From: Labilibaculum sp.
GTDB lineage: Bacteria > Bacteroidota > Bacteroidia > Bacteroidales > Marinifilaceae
Direction: 5' to 3'
Length of the DNA: 64,000 nucleotides
NCBI RefSeq assembly: GCF_963664555.1
Contig: NZ_OY761461.1
Coordinates: 2,232,001 to 2,296,000, forward strand
Below are positions 35,586 through 43,506 of this stretch, one piece after another. The translations under genes were made by a program, and so were the position numbers. Below the pieces are notes generated by a model. That model had not been told where the DNA came from, did no database searches, and saw nothing but the letters and a program-made list of their open reading frames with translations. Within the stretch, counting starts at the first letter, position 1, and the number at the start of each line of letters is the position of its first letter.

Positions 35586-36722
35586 ATGATAGAAAATGAA
35601 CTCGATAATATTGAGGAAATAAAGGAGGACTTGGAAGACTCATATTCTAATGACGATTTATATAATATAAATTCTTGGGGAGCTGATTTGTCATTTAGAG
35701 AACTGATTTCAATGTATGATGAAGATGAATTATTGAAACCAGAGCTTCAAAGAAAGTATGTTTGGGAAAAACCTGAAGCTAGTAGATTTATTGAATCAAT
35801 ATTATTAGGACTTCCCGTTCCTAGTATATTCTTAGCAAATACGAAAGATGAAAAGAAACTAATAATTGATGGCTATCAGAGAATTATGACTGTTGTAGAT
35901 TATGTTAATGGAATCTGGTCTAAGGATAAAAAAGTTTTTAAGCTTTCAAATACTGAAAAAATTAATAAACGTTGGAGAGGTAAAGCTTATAATGAACTTG
36001 ATAGTTCTGACCAAAGGAGAATTAGAAGTACAACAATTCACGCAATTATATTTGAACAAAGAGCACCAGCTGATAATGATACTAGTCTATATCAAGTATT
36101 TGAAAGAATAAATACTGGGGGTAGAGCTTTAATGCCACAGGAAATCCGAAACTGCGTAAATCAAGGTAGTTTTAACGACCTATTATTTGATTTAAATAAA
36201 AATCAAAATTGGCGGACATTATTTGGTAAAGAAGAGGAAGATTCCAGGATGAGGGATTTGGAGTTCATTTTAAGATTCCTTGGATTGGATACAGATTTTA
36301 TTAGAACCTCTGATCTTTCTGTTATTTCATTGAAAAAGTATTTAAATGAGTTTATGGGTAGCACTAAATCTCAATGCCCTAAAACGATCCAAAAAAGGCG
36401 TGATAAATTCAATTATGTCATGAACTTTGTCCATACATATATTGGAGACAACGCTTTTTACAATATTGTATCTGGCGAAGAAACAAAAATTAGAAAGCGA
36501 TTTTACCCAACAATTTTTGATGCAATTTGTCCTGCAATATCTATTGCTCATAAAAAGTTAGGAAATGATATGCCAACTGAAAATTTAGAAGAAAAAAGAC
36601 TTGCCTTATTAAAAGACCCAGATTTTAGAAAATTTTCTAGTGAAGGTACAATGCAGATTTCTCATATTCATGGCAGAATTAATAAAGCGTTAAACTATTT
36701 ATTTGGTATTAGTTATGAATAA
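35586..36722 (+). CDS. DUF262 (GmrS-N/ParB-like) domain protein
   Basis: A 378-residue protein with the DUF262 hallmarks: LKPELQRKYVWEKPEASRFIESILLGLPVPSIFL (about 50-83), IDGYQR at 94-99 and VFERINTGGRALMPQEIRN (about 170). The usual motif is DGQQR; here the first Q is Y. DUF262 is the NTP-using, ParB/Srx-like domain found in the GmrSD restriction system and in many defence genes. The DUF1524 (HNH nuclease) half of GmrSD is absent. Its last 8 bp overlap the start of a HEPN gene, so both are translated together. The pair looks like a two-gene defence or toxin-antitoxin-like module; this is inference. Confidence 0.85.
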   Translation: MIENELDNIEEIKEDLEDSYSNDDLYNINSWGADLSFRELISMYDEDELLKPELQRKYVWEKPEASRFIESILLGLPVPSIFLANTKDEKKLIIDGYQRIMTVVDYVNGIWSKDKKVFKLSNTEKINKRWRGKAYNELDSSDQRRIRSTTIHAIIFEQRAPADNDTSLYQVFERINTGGRALMPQEIRNCVNQGSFNDLLFDLNKNQNWRTLFGKEEEDSRMRDLEFILRFLGLDTDFIRTSDLSVISLKKYLNEFMGSTKSQCPKTIQKRRDKFNYVMNFVHTYIGDNAFYNIVSGEETKIRKRFYPTIFDAICPAISIAHKKLGNDMPTENLEEKRLALLKDPDFRKFSSEGTMQISHIHGRINKALNYLFGISYE

Positions 36723-37206
36723 TCAAGAAGCGCTAACTTCAATTGAAAACTGTGAGGATGAATTGCAACGAATATTTCACCTGATTGAAGGACATGGTCA
36801 TATGAGTTCAATTGTTCCGTTTTTAACAAATTATGCAATTGTAAAATCTTGTGGAACTGCAGAATTTTGTTTCAAAACTATTATTTCGGATATTCATTCA
36901 GGTCAAAGTTCACAAATAGTGAATTACGTAGACAATACTATTAGAAACAGCTCTATGAATCCTAGCTTGGACAATATTTGTAAAACTTTAAAGAAATTTG
37001 ACCCAGCGTGGAATGACTTATTTAAAGACAAATTAAGTCAGCATGAACATAATCAAAGAATAAAGTCATCATTAGATTCACTTAATACTGCAAGAAATAC
37101 GTTTGCTCACGGCAGGACACCTGTTTCTTCTTTCGAGAATATTAGAACCTATTTTGGAGATACAGTTGAAGTTTTAAAATTATTAGACGAAGTGGTTAAT
37201 GAGTAA
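36715..37206 (+). CDS. HEPN-domain protein (putative RNase), partner of DUF262
   Basis: A 163-residue protein starting at the ATG at 36715, which lies inside the end of the DUF262 gene (ATGAATAA overlap). The C-terminal helix bears the HEPN RNase motif RNTFAH (R127 to H132, RX4H), preceded by a helical region with a conserved-looking FLTNYAIVKSCGTAEFCFK. It resembles the MAE_28990/MAE_18760-like HEPN group that occurs beside DUF262 genes. In known HEPN toxins this motif cuts RNA. As both catalytic residues are present it may be active, with DUF262 as sensor or control; no experimental case is known to me for this exact pair. Confidence 0.75.
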   Translation: MNNQEALTSIENCEDELQRIFHLIEGHGHMSSIVPFLTNYAIVKSCGTAEFCFKTIISDIHSGQSSQIVNYVDNTIRNSSMNPSLDNICKTLKKFDPAWNDLFKDKLSQHEHNQRIKSSLDSLNTARNTFAHGRTPVSSFENIRTYFGDTVEVLKLLDEVVNE

Positions 37207-37331
37207 ATATCAGCCCTAATAATGCATAAAAATAGTAGTCGGCTCAGTCTAAAACTAAAGGCTTGCACCACACTTCAATTTTCCTGTAACTAAATAGGAC
37301 AAAATCCCACAACCAAAAAAAAATGATTCTA

Positions 37332-37356
37332 AAAAAGACCCATCCGGGTCTTTTTA
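37332..37356 (+). terminator. Terminator after the DUF262-HEPN pair
   Basis: AAAAAGACCC (37332-37341) pairs perfectly with GGGTCTTTTT (37346-37355) around ATCC. It lies 126 bp after the HEPN stop. Because both arms are A/T-tailed it can stop transcription from either side. Confidence 0.85.
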
Positions 37357-37469
37357 TTTATGTTCATTATTCCGCTAAAAGCGGGGCATTTCGGGATAAT
37401 TCCGATTATGTATAATCATTCTAGATTTGCATTTGAATTGGGAGCAAGGGAATTTCCTGAGAACGGTTT

Positions 37470-37836
37470 TTCCAATGAAAAAACAAAGTCATTCTTGAGC
37501 TTCACCAAGTGATCAAATGAAATTACAAAGTGGTTCCTGAGCTTCACCAAGCAGTAAAATGACTTCATCAAGTCGTCCCTGAACTTCACCAAGCAGTAAA
37601 ATGACTTCACCAAGTTGTCCCTGAGCTTCACCAAGTGATCAAATGAAATTACAAAGTAGTTCTTGAGCTTCACTGAGTGATCAAATGAAATTGCAAAGTG
37701 GTTCTTGAACTTCGCCAAGTGATCAAATGAAATTGCAAAGTGATTCTTGAGCTTCACTGAGTCATCAAATGACTTTACTAAGTCGTCCGTGAACTTACCA
37801 AGTCATCAAATGACTGAACAAAGCTTCCAAATGAAA
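37470..37836. repeat. 21/42-bp minisatellite, locus 1
   Basis: A head-to-tail array in which two related 21-bp blocks alternate: type GATCAAATGAAATTACAAAG and type GGTTCCTGAGCTTCACCAAG. About 17 blocks are seen. The end (from 37800) contains AAGTCATCAAATGACTGAAC followed by AAAGCTTCCAAATGAAAT, found again without change in the second locus at about 43331. The period is divisible by three, so the minus strand stays open in one frame and would encode heptads of the kind FDHLVKL, but there is no sign that it is translated. The rest of the 940-bp gene-free gap (37837-38146) shows nothing else I can name. Confidence 0.88.
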
Positions 37837-38146
37837 TTAGATTGAAGCATCACAAATGTAAGTATGGTTATGCCCGTTTGCGCACTCTTTAAACGGTAAA
37901 GAGGAGATCAGCGAAGAAAAATCAGCCTAAAAAACAATTGTGATTTGAAGATGCTTTTTGTTCCGTTTTGCCGGCTTAAATAGAACTGCGGAAACAGAAC
38001 CTATATTCCAAAAATCTTGTTAACTTACTAACATATATATTCATGTGTTTGGCTTCTGTTAATAAATGAAGGAAGTTAAAATTACATTTTAAAAATAATT
38101 TGATGCTGAAAATGGGGGAGTGCTAAAATTTTAACAAGAAATTAAA

Positions 38147-38554
38147 ATGAATATAATTGGTGTCGTTTTTAGTTACCTGCTTACGTTTGTTGTTTTTTTG
38201 ATGGTAGATATGCTATGGCTTGGCGTTATCGCAAAAAGCATTTACCGAAAATTTCTGGGTGGCTTTTTAGCCGATGATGTTAATTGGACTGCAGCATTCA
38301 TCTTTTATTTTATTTATGTTGCCGGAATTTCAATTTTCGCAATTTACCCGGCAGTAAATAAAGGCTCGGTATATCATGCTGTTCTGATGGGGGCTTTATT
38401 TGGTTTTTTTACCTATGCCACCTACGACCTGACAAATTTAGCTACACTTAAAGATTGGCCGCTGCCAATTGTTATTATTGATATCATTTGGGGGGCGGTT
38501 CTTTCTGCGCTTGTTAGTTTTTCGGGTTTTTACATTGTAAAATGCTTAAGTTAA
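38147..38554 (+). CDS. DUF2177 family membrane protein
   Basis: A 135-residue protein with four membrane segments. It opens VFSYLLTFVVFLMVDMLWLGVIAKSIYRK and has GALFGFFTYATYDLTNLATLKDWPLPIVIIDIIWG, the diagnostic DUF2177 stretch. Function unknown. It heads a compact rightward cluster: the next gene (DAK2-DegV fusion) begins 13 bp before its stop. In Bacteroidota and Proteobacteria it is often next to genes for cyclopropane fatty acid or lipid modification, and the DUF1295 and PlsY genes downstream fit a membrane-lipid role. Confidence 0.85.
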   Translation: MNIIGVVFSYLLTFVVFLMVDMLWLGVIAKSIYRKFLGGFLADDVNWTAAFIFYFIYVAGISIFAIYPAVNKGSVYHAVLMGALFGFFTYATYDLTNLATLKDWPLPIVIIDIIWGAVLSALVSFSGFYIVKCLS

Positions 38555-40359
38555 AAGAAATGTTCAATACAAAAACACCTCATATCAACGGAAAGTTTCT
38601 TTACTATGCATTTATTGCCGGGGGAAATCAGATACTTCAAAATCAAGTGGAAATAAATAGAATTAATGTTTTTCCGGTAAATGATAAAGATACAGGTACC
38701 AATCTTGCATCTACAATTCGTTCAGTAATTGATAATATAGAACCTGATAAATCGTATAAAACCACAGTAAATAATATTGCAGATGCTGCCTTAATGGGCG
38801 CCCGGGGTAATTCGGGTGTTATTTTCGCTCAGTTTTTGCACGGTTTGAGCAGGGAAACTTTGAACAAGCCCATTATTAACCTTCGCGAATTTGCCGAAAG
38901 TGTGAATAAATCAATCCCCTACATTTACGATGCCGTTGCCAACCCTGTTGAAGGAACCATGTTAACCGTTATTAAAGAGTGGTCTGACTTTCTTACGACT
39001 AAAAAAGACGCCATTCACGATTTTAAAAATGTAATCATTGATTCGGTTGTAGTGCTGGAGAAATCATTGGCCGAGACTACCTTAAAACTGAAAGTACTAA
39101 ACAAATCAAAATTTGTTGATGCAGGAGCCAAAGGTTTTGTTTTATTTATTAAAGGCATTATTGAATTTATAAAAAAGCAAAACATCCGTAATTTGGTTGT
39201 AGAATCGAAGGAAAGCATTTCACTTATTCATACCGAAGAAATAAGCGATAACGAAATTACACATCGTTTTTGCACTGAAGCAATTATTAAGAACCTGACC
39301 GGCAGCAAAACAGAACTGCAAAATAGATTAAGCAAAAATGGTGATTCGGTTGTTGTTGCAGGGTCGGAAAACATTTGCCGCATCCATGTTCATACCAATC
39401 ATCCGGCTGAGCTTTTTCATCAGTTGAAAGATATGGGAACCATAACCTTTCAGAAAGTTGATGATATGGTGCGCCAGCAGGAGGTTGCGGCCAAACGGAA
39501 ATGGAACATCGCATTGGTAACCGATTCTACTTGTGATTTATCGCAGGAATTGATTGATTTTTATCAGATTCATGTAGTTCCGGTTAATTTGAATTTTGGA
39601 GACAATCATTATCTGGATAAAGTAACCATTCAACCCAATCAGTTTTACGATTTACTCGAAACACATGCCGAATTTCCCAAAACATCTCAAATAAACGAAC
39701 AGGCTTTTACCAATTTGTATTCGCATTTGGCATCGCATTACGATGCTGTTATAGCAGTGCATCTTACCAGTCAGTTTAGCGGAACTTATGGCAATAGTGC
39801 TAAAGCCGGTGAACGAATTAAAAAAGAATTTAACAAACCTGTTCATGTAATCGATTCAAAAAATTTATCGGGGGCATTGGGATTGCTGGTGCTGAAAACG
39901 GCACAAAACATTGAAATTGGGGAGTCTTTGGAATCTCTTGTAGAATCTCTTGAAAAGGATGTGATTCAATCTAAGATATTTGTGAGTGTCAGAGATTTAA
40001 AATACATGATTAGAGGGGGACGGGTTTCCAAACCAAAAGGGATAATCGCAAGTGCACTTGGTTTAAACCCTGTTATTTCAATGGATGAAAATGGAAAATC
40101 AGTCCTGTTTGGAAAAACCTTTAGTCAGAAAGCCAGTCTGAACAAAATTTACAGGCACATAAAAAAGATAAGTGCCGGAAAAACGCTTTGGAACTATATT
40201 ATACTTCATGCACACAATCCGCAGGGAGCTCTGGAAACAGAAGAAAAAATGAAACAGATGACCGGTAAAACCCCGGTTTCGGTAGTTGATATTTCACCTG
40301 TGATTGGAATGCATGCCGGAAATGGTGCCATTGCAATTTCTTTGCTGTTTAACCATTAA
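38542..40359 (+). CDS. Fatty-acid kinase-like fusion: DAK2 (FakA) + DegV (FakB)
   Basis: A 605-residue fusion. Residues about 12-215 form a DAK2/DhaL domain with NVFPVNDKDTGTN (Mg-nucleotide aspartates D48, D50), ALMGARGNSGVIFAQFL and GAKGFVLFIKG. Residues about 235-325 match the FakA middle domain (FCTEAIIKNL, GDSVVVAG, RIHVHTNHPAEL). From about 328 a complete DegV/FakB lipid-binding domain follows (ALVTDSTCDLSQEL, TSQFSGTYGNSAKAG, RDLKYMIRGGRVSK). In Firmicutes FakA phosphorylates a fatty acid bound to a separate FakB; here both are in one chain, with DegV in place of the FakA C-terminal domain. PlsY, three genes on, uses acyl-phosphate. Overlaps the DUF2177 gene by 13 bp. Confidence 0.9.
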   Translation: MLKLKEMFNTKTPHINGKFLYYAFIAGGNQILQNQVEINRINVFPVNDKDTGTNLASTIRSVIDNIEPDKSYKTTVNNIADAALMGARGNSGVIFAQFLHGLSRETLNKPIINLREFAESVNKSIPYIYDAVANPVEGTMLTVIKEWSDFLTTKKDAIHDFKNVIIDSVVVLEKSLAETTLKLKVLNKSKFVDAGAKGFVLFIKGIIEFIKKQNIRNLVVESKESISLIHTEEISDNEITHRFCTEAIIKNLTGSKTELQNRLSKNGDSVVVAGSENICRIHVHTNHPAELFHQLKDMGTITFQKVDDMVRQQEVAAKRKWNIALVTDSTCDLSQELIDFYQIHVVPVNLNFGDNHYLDKVTIQPNQFYDLLETHAEFPKTSQINEQAFTNLYSHLASHYDAVIAVHLTSQFSGTYGNSAKAGERIKKEFNKPVHVIDSKNLSGALGLLVLKTAQNIEIGESLESLVESLEKDVIQSKIFVSVRDLKYMIRGGRVSKPKGIIASALGLNPVISMDENGKSVLFGKTFSQKASLNKIYRHIKKISAGKTLWNYIILHAHNPQGALETEEKMKQMTGKTPVSVVDISPVIGMHAGNGAIAISLLFNH

Positions 40360-40369
40360 CACTTCGCTA

Positions 40370-41146
40370 ATGATGACTCTGTTTTTACAAGTGTCCCTGC
40401 TTATTTGGGTATTGGTAACTCTATTATGGATTTGGAGCATATTGATAAAGAATGTAAGTATCGTTGATCTTTTTTGGGGGTTTGGTTTTGTGGTGGTTAA
40501 TGCATTTTATGTATTCATGTCGGGCGAATTAAATGCCAGAAAAATTCTGATATTGATATTGGTTTCCATTTGGGGTTTAAGGCTTGCCATTTACCTTGCC
40601 TTCAGAAATATTGGCAAAGGAGAGGATTTTAGGTATCAGGAATTCAGACGTAATTACGGCGCGGAACGTTATTGGTGGTTCAGTTATTTTCAAACCTTTT
40701 TACTGCAGGGCATTTTAATTATGCTTGTTTCGCTGCCTTTACTAGGAATCAGCCGGAGTGAGCATTCAGGAAACCTAAATTTCTTCGATTACCTCGGGAT
40801 TTTAATTTGGTTGATTGGTTTTGCTTTTGAAGCAGGAGGCGATTTTCAATTGTCACGTTTTAAACGGGATCCTAAAAACAAAGGAAAGGTATTGGATACC
40901 GGCTTTTGGAAATACACCCGGCATCCTAATTATTTTGGCGATTCGGCCGTGTGGTGGGCCTACGCACTTTTAAGTATTGCCGCAGGAAGTTATTGGCAGG
41001 TTATTGGTTCGGTCGTAATGACTTTGCTGATTATCAAAGTTTCAGGTGTGGCCTTACTCGAAAAAACGCTGAACAAGTCAAAACCGGAATACCACGAATA
41101 CATTCAAAAAACAAGTTCATTTTTCCCATGGTTTCCTAAAGAATAA
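40370..41146 (+). CDS. DUF1295 (steroid 5-alpha-reductase-like) membrane protein
   Basis: A 258-residue protein starting at the ATG at 40370, 10 bp after the fusion gene's stop; an upstream in-frame ATG would overlap that gene. It has seven or so membrane segments with family motifs NVSIVDLFWGFGFV, YQEFRRNYGAERYWWFSYFQTFLLQG and, at the C-terminus, GFWKYTRHPNYFGDSAVWWAYAL plus LEKTLNKSKPEYHEYIQKTSSFFPWFPK. These are typical of DUF1295. Relatives are linked with fatty acid or sterol-like reductions by homology only. Part of the DUF2177-fusion-DUF1295 block. Confidence 0.88.
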   Translation: MMTLFLQVSLLIWVLVTLLWIWSILIKNVSIVDLFWGFGFVVVNAFYVFMSGELNARKILILILVSIWGLRLAIYLAFRNIGKGEDFRYQEFRRNYGAERYWWFSYFQTFLLQGILIMLVSLPLLGISRSEHSGNLNFFDYLGILIWLIGFAFEAGGDFQLSRFKRDPKNKGKVLDTGFWKYTRHPNYFGDSAVWWAYALLSIAAGSYWQVIGSVVMTLLIIKVSGVALLEKTLNKSKPEYHEYIQKTSSFFPWFPKE

Positions 41147-41152
41147 CTGCCA

Positions 41153-41428
41153 ATGGATTTTATCATTAAAAATATCTGGTTGATACTTTTTGTAGTTTGG
41201 GTCTTACCATTGACTTGCTGCAGAAGCAGGTTCCGTAAAATGGTTTATCAAACAGATAGTTGGGTGATTAATAGTAAACCGGTGTTTTTAAAAGAAATAA
41301 AAGGGCTTGTGGGGAATATCTTTCCCGATAATCCGGACTATAAAAAGTTCAGAAACTTTGATCTGTTTTATCTGACCATTTATTTACTGCTTTTTATTGC
41401 TTATTTAGCTTTCGACACAAATTCTTAA
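41153..41428 (+). CDS. Small membrane protein of unknown function
   Basis: A 91-residue protein 6 bp after the DUF1295 stop, clearly in the same transcript. It has a hydrophobic segment at each end (about 5-23 IIKNIWLILFVVWVLPLTCC and about 70-86 LFYLTIYLLLFIAYLAF) and a basic middle (RSRFRKMVYQTDSW). A cysteine pair closes the first segment. I do not recognise the family. Confidence 0.6.
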   Translation: MDFIIKNIWLILFVVWVLPLTCCRSRFRKMVYQTDSWVINSKPVFLKEIKGLVGNIFPDNPDYKKFRNFDLFYLTIYLLLFIAYLAFDTNS

Positions 41429-41431
41429 AAC

Positions 41432-41521
41432 ATGAAACGTTCATGTATAAAGCTTTCTACACACAGGGAGATGATTATATGGTAAGTTTTCCATCTGACG
41501 AAAACTTAAAATTATAAACAG
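41432..41521 (+). promoter_or_regulatory. 5' leader element of the Bcp gene, member A, with 17-codon uORF
   Basis: A 90-bp leader that is repeated almost unchanged before the zinc-ribbon gene 11 kb away (3 substitutions and a 2-bp gap) and in shorter form before arsC. It opens with the palindrome CATGAAACGTTCATG (41431-41445), holds an ORF from 41432 to 41485 (MKRSCIKLSTHREMIIW), then a hairpin TAAGTTTTC/GAAAACTTA (41483-41491 with 41500-41508), and ends ATAAACAGATG on the gene's start codon. All three changes in the ORF relative to member B alter amino acids, so RNA or DNA function may matter more than the peptide. Confidence 0.65.
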
Positions 41522-41983
41522 ATGAAAAAAATAACCTTAGGGAGCAGTGTTCCCCCATTTGAATTAAGCGACCAGAACGGAAACTTGTTTTCGCTCGATT
41601 CGGTATTGGGCAAGAAAAATCTGGTGATTTATTTTTATCCTAAAGACGATAGTCCGGGCTGCACAAAAGAAGCTTGTTCGTTTCGGGACCAATTTGAAGT
41701 GTTTGCCGATGCCGATGCCATGATTATTGGAATTAGCGGACAATCGGCAGAAAGCCACCTGAAGTTTGCCCAAAAGTATCGGTTAAATTATACTTTGCTG
41801 AGTGACACCGGAAATAAGCTGCGCAAATTATTTGGTGTTCCGGCTGGTTTTTTTGGATTGATTCCGGGCAGAGTCACTTATGTAATTAACAAACAGGGAA
41901 AAGTAGCATTCATGTTTAACTCGCAAATTCAGGCTGAGAAACATGTTGACGAGGCTTTACGAATTCTGCAGGAAATAAAATGA
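41522..41983 (+). CDS. bcp: Thioredoxin-dependent thiol peroxidase (Bcp-type peroxiredoxin)
   Basis: A 153-residue peroxiredoxin that reduces hydrogen peroxide and organic peroxides. The active site reads YFYPKDDSPGCTKEACSFRD, with the peroxidatic C47 and resolving C52 in the Bcp spacing. Length is right (about 150). Its stop overlaps the plsY start by 4 bp (ATGA). The 5' leader belongs to a three-copy family, so expression may be tuned together with arsC and the zinc-ribbon gene. Confidence 0.94.
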   Translation: MKKITLGSSVPPFELSDQNGNLFSLDSVLGKKNLVIYFYPKDDSPGCTKEACSFRDQFEVFADADAMIIGISGQSAESHLKFAQKYRLNYTLLSDTGNKLRKLFGVPAGFFGLIPGRVTYVINKQGKVAFMFNSQIQAEKHVDEALRILQEIK

Positions 41984-42582
41984 TAGATATTTTAAAAATC
42001 GGTTTTGTTTTGCTGTCCTATTTATTAGGCTCAGTGCCTGTCGGCTATCTTTTAACCAAATATTATACAGATAAAAATATTTTGGAAATGGGAAGCGGAA
42101 ATATAGGCTCAACAAACGTAGGTCGTATTGCCGGTAGAAAATTAGCCATAGTCACCCAGCTTTTGGATATGCTTAAAGGACTTTTGCCTGTTGCTCTTTG
42201 TCTGTTTTTTGTTGATAACAAAACAGATGGATTCGAATTTTATATTTATTGGCTTGCCTTGGCAGCCATTATCGGGCACGATTTTAGCATCTTTCTCAAA
42301 TTCAAAGGCGGGAAAGGTGTTAATACCACACTCGGGGCTTCCGTATTAATTGCTCCAATTTCCGTTTTCATTTCAGTAGCCATCTATTTTCTTGTAAAAA
42401 ACCGATTCAAATATGTATCAATTGGTTCATTGCTGTTGGGGATCTTTTTGCCTCTTACCGAATTAGTCTTTCACGGGTTTACCTCCGCTTTTTACTATCT
42501 GCTGGCATGTATGGTTCTAATTATTCTCATGCACAAAGCAAATATAAGCCGCTTATTAAATCAAGAGGAACTTTCATCTTAA
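41980..42582 (+). CDS. plsY: Acyl-phosphate:glycerol-3-phosphate acyltransferase
   Basis: A 200-residue membrane enzyme that moves an acyl group from acyl-phosphate to glycerol-3-phosphate, the first step of phospholipid synthesis. Family motifs are clear: YLLGSVPVGYLLTK, EMGSGNIGSTNVGRIAG, and GHDFSIFLKFKGGKGVNTTLG. It overlaps bcp by 4 bp. Presence in the same cluster as a one-piece fatty-acid kinase suggests that scavenged fatty acids are turned to acyl-phosphate and passed directly to PlsY. Whether this is the genome's only plsY cannot be judged here. Confidence 0.95.
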   Translation: MIDILKIGFVLLSYLLGSVPVGYLLTKYYTDKNILEMGSGNIGSTNVGRIAGRKLAIVTQLLDMLKGLLPVALCLFFVDNKTDGFEFYIYWLALAAIIGHDFSIFLKFKGGKGVNTTLGASVLIAPISVFISVAIYFLVKNRFKYVSIGSLLLGIFLPLTELVFHGFTSAFYYLLACMVLIILMHKANISRLLNQEELSS

Positions 42583-42593
42583 AAAGAAAACGT

Positions 42594-43055
42594 ATGTCAT
42601 TTTATCAATTTCAAAAGGAACAATTTATTAAAGCCACCATTGAGGAAATATGGGATTTTATCAGTTCGCCGCAGAATCTGAAAAAAATCACCCCGGAGAA
42701 TATGGGTTTCGATATCCGAACCCCAAATCTACCAGATAAAATTTATGAGGGAATGATTATCCGTTATACCGTTCGCCCATTGCTGGGTATTCCAACCAAC
42801 TGGGTTACCGAAATCACGCATCTTAAAGAGAAATTTTATTTTGTAGATGAACAAAGAGTTGGCCCCTATAAATTGTGGCACCATCAGCACATTATTATGC
42901 CCAAAGAAAATGGTGTACTAATGAAAGATATTGTGAGTTATCAGCCTCCTTTTGGTGTGCTGGGGAGAATTGCCAATGCCCTGATTATTAGAAATACATT
43001 AAATGACATATTTGATTACCGAACCAAAGCGCTCGAAAAAATATATCCCTTATGA
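42594..43055 (+). CDS. SRPBCC/START-like domain protein
   Basis: A 153-residue protein from the ATG at 42594, 11 bp after plsY; an upstream frame overlapping plsY is not needed. It begins YQFQKEQFIKATIEEIWDFISSPQNLKKITPENMGF, the common start of SRPBCC ligand-binding proteins in Bacteroidota, and has WVTEITHLKEKFYFVDEQRVGPYKLWHHQHII. The fold binds hydrophobic ligands. Last gene of the cluster; a minisatellite starts within 10 bp of its stop. Confidence 0.85.
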   Translation: MSFYQFQKEQFIKATIEEIWDFISSPQNLKKITPENMGFDIRTPNLPDKIYEGMIIRYTVRPLLGIPTNWVTEITHLKEKFYFVDEQRVGPYKLWHHQHIIMPKENGVLMKDIVSYQPPFGVLGRIANALIIRNTLNDIFDYRTKALEKIYPL

Positions 43056-43064
43056 GAATCGAGT

Positions 43065-43424
43065 TCTTGAACCGAAGTAATTCATCAAATGATTGAAGAG
43101 TGCTTCCCAATGAGAAAAGAGAGCTCCCAAATGAAAAAACCAAGCCGTTCCTGAACCGAAGTAATTCATGAAATGATTGAAGAGTACTTCCCAATGAGAA
43201 AAGAGAGCTATCAAATGAAAAAACCAAGCCGTTCCTGAACCGAAGTAATTCATGAAATGATTGAAGAGTACTTCCCAATGAGAAAAGAAAGCTATCAAAT
43301 GAAAAAACCAAGTCGTTCCTGAACTTCACAAAGTCATCAAATGACTGAACAAAGCTTCCAAATGAAATGACAAAGTTATCAAATGACTGAACAAAGTCGT
43401 TCCTGAACCAAAGCAAGTTGTCCA
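43065..43424. repeat. 21/84-bp minisatellite, locus 2
   Basis: Three nearly perfect 84-bp copies, each made of four 21-bp blocks (for example TTCCTGAACCGAAGTAATTC and CCAATGAGAAAAGAGAGC-type), are followed by shorter 21-bp variants. The tail has the same 38 bp as locus 1 (43331-43368 with 37799-37836), so both loci belong to one repeat family. As at locus 1, the array sits directly downstream of a rightward gene and leaves only the minus strand open. It probably differs between strains. Confidence 0.88.
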
Positions 43425-43506
43425 TCTAAAAAATGGCTGCAAAAACAAAATTACAGATTCAAGAAAAAACATTTAAATTTATGCTGTTGCACACACTGGA
43501 AAGAGA

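Noticed and set aside
43050..43425. Genes on the minus strand over the second minisatellite
   Set aside because: The frames are open only because the repeat period is a multiple of three; two frames of the same strand are open at once, which speaks against coding.
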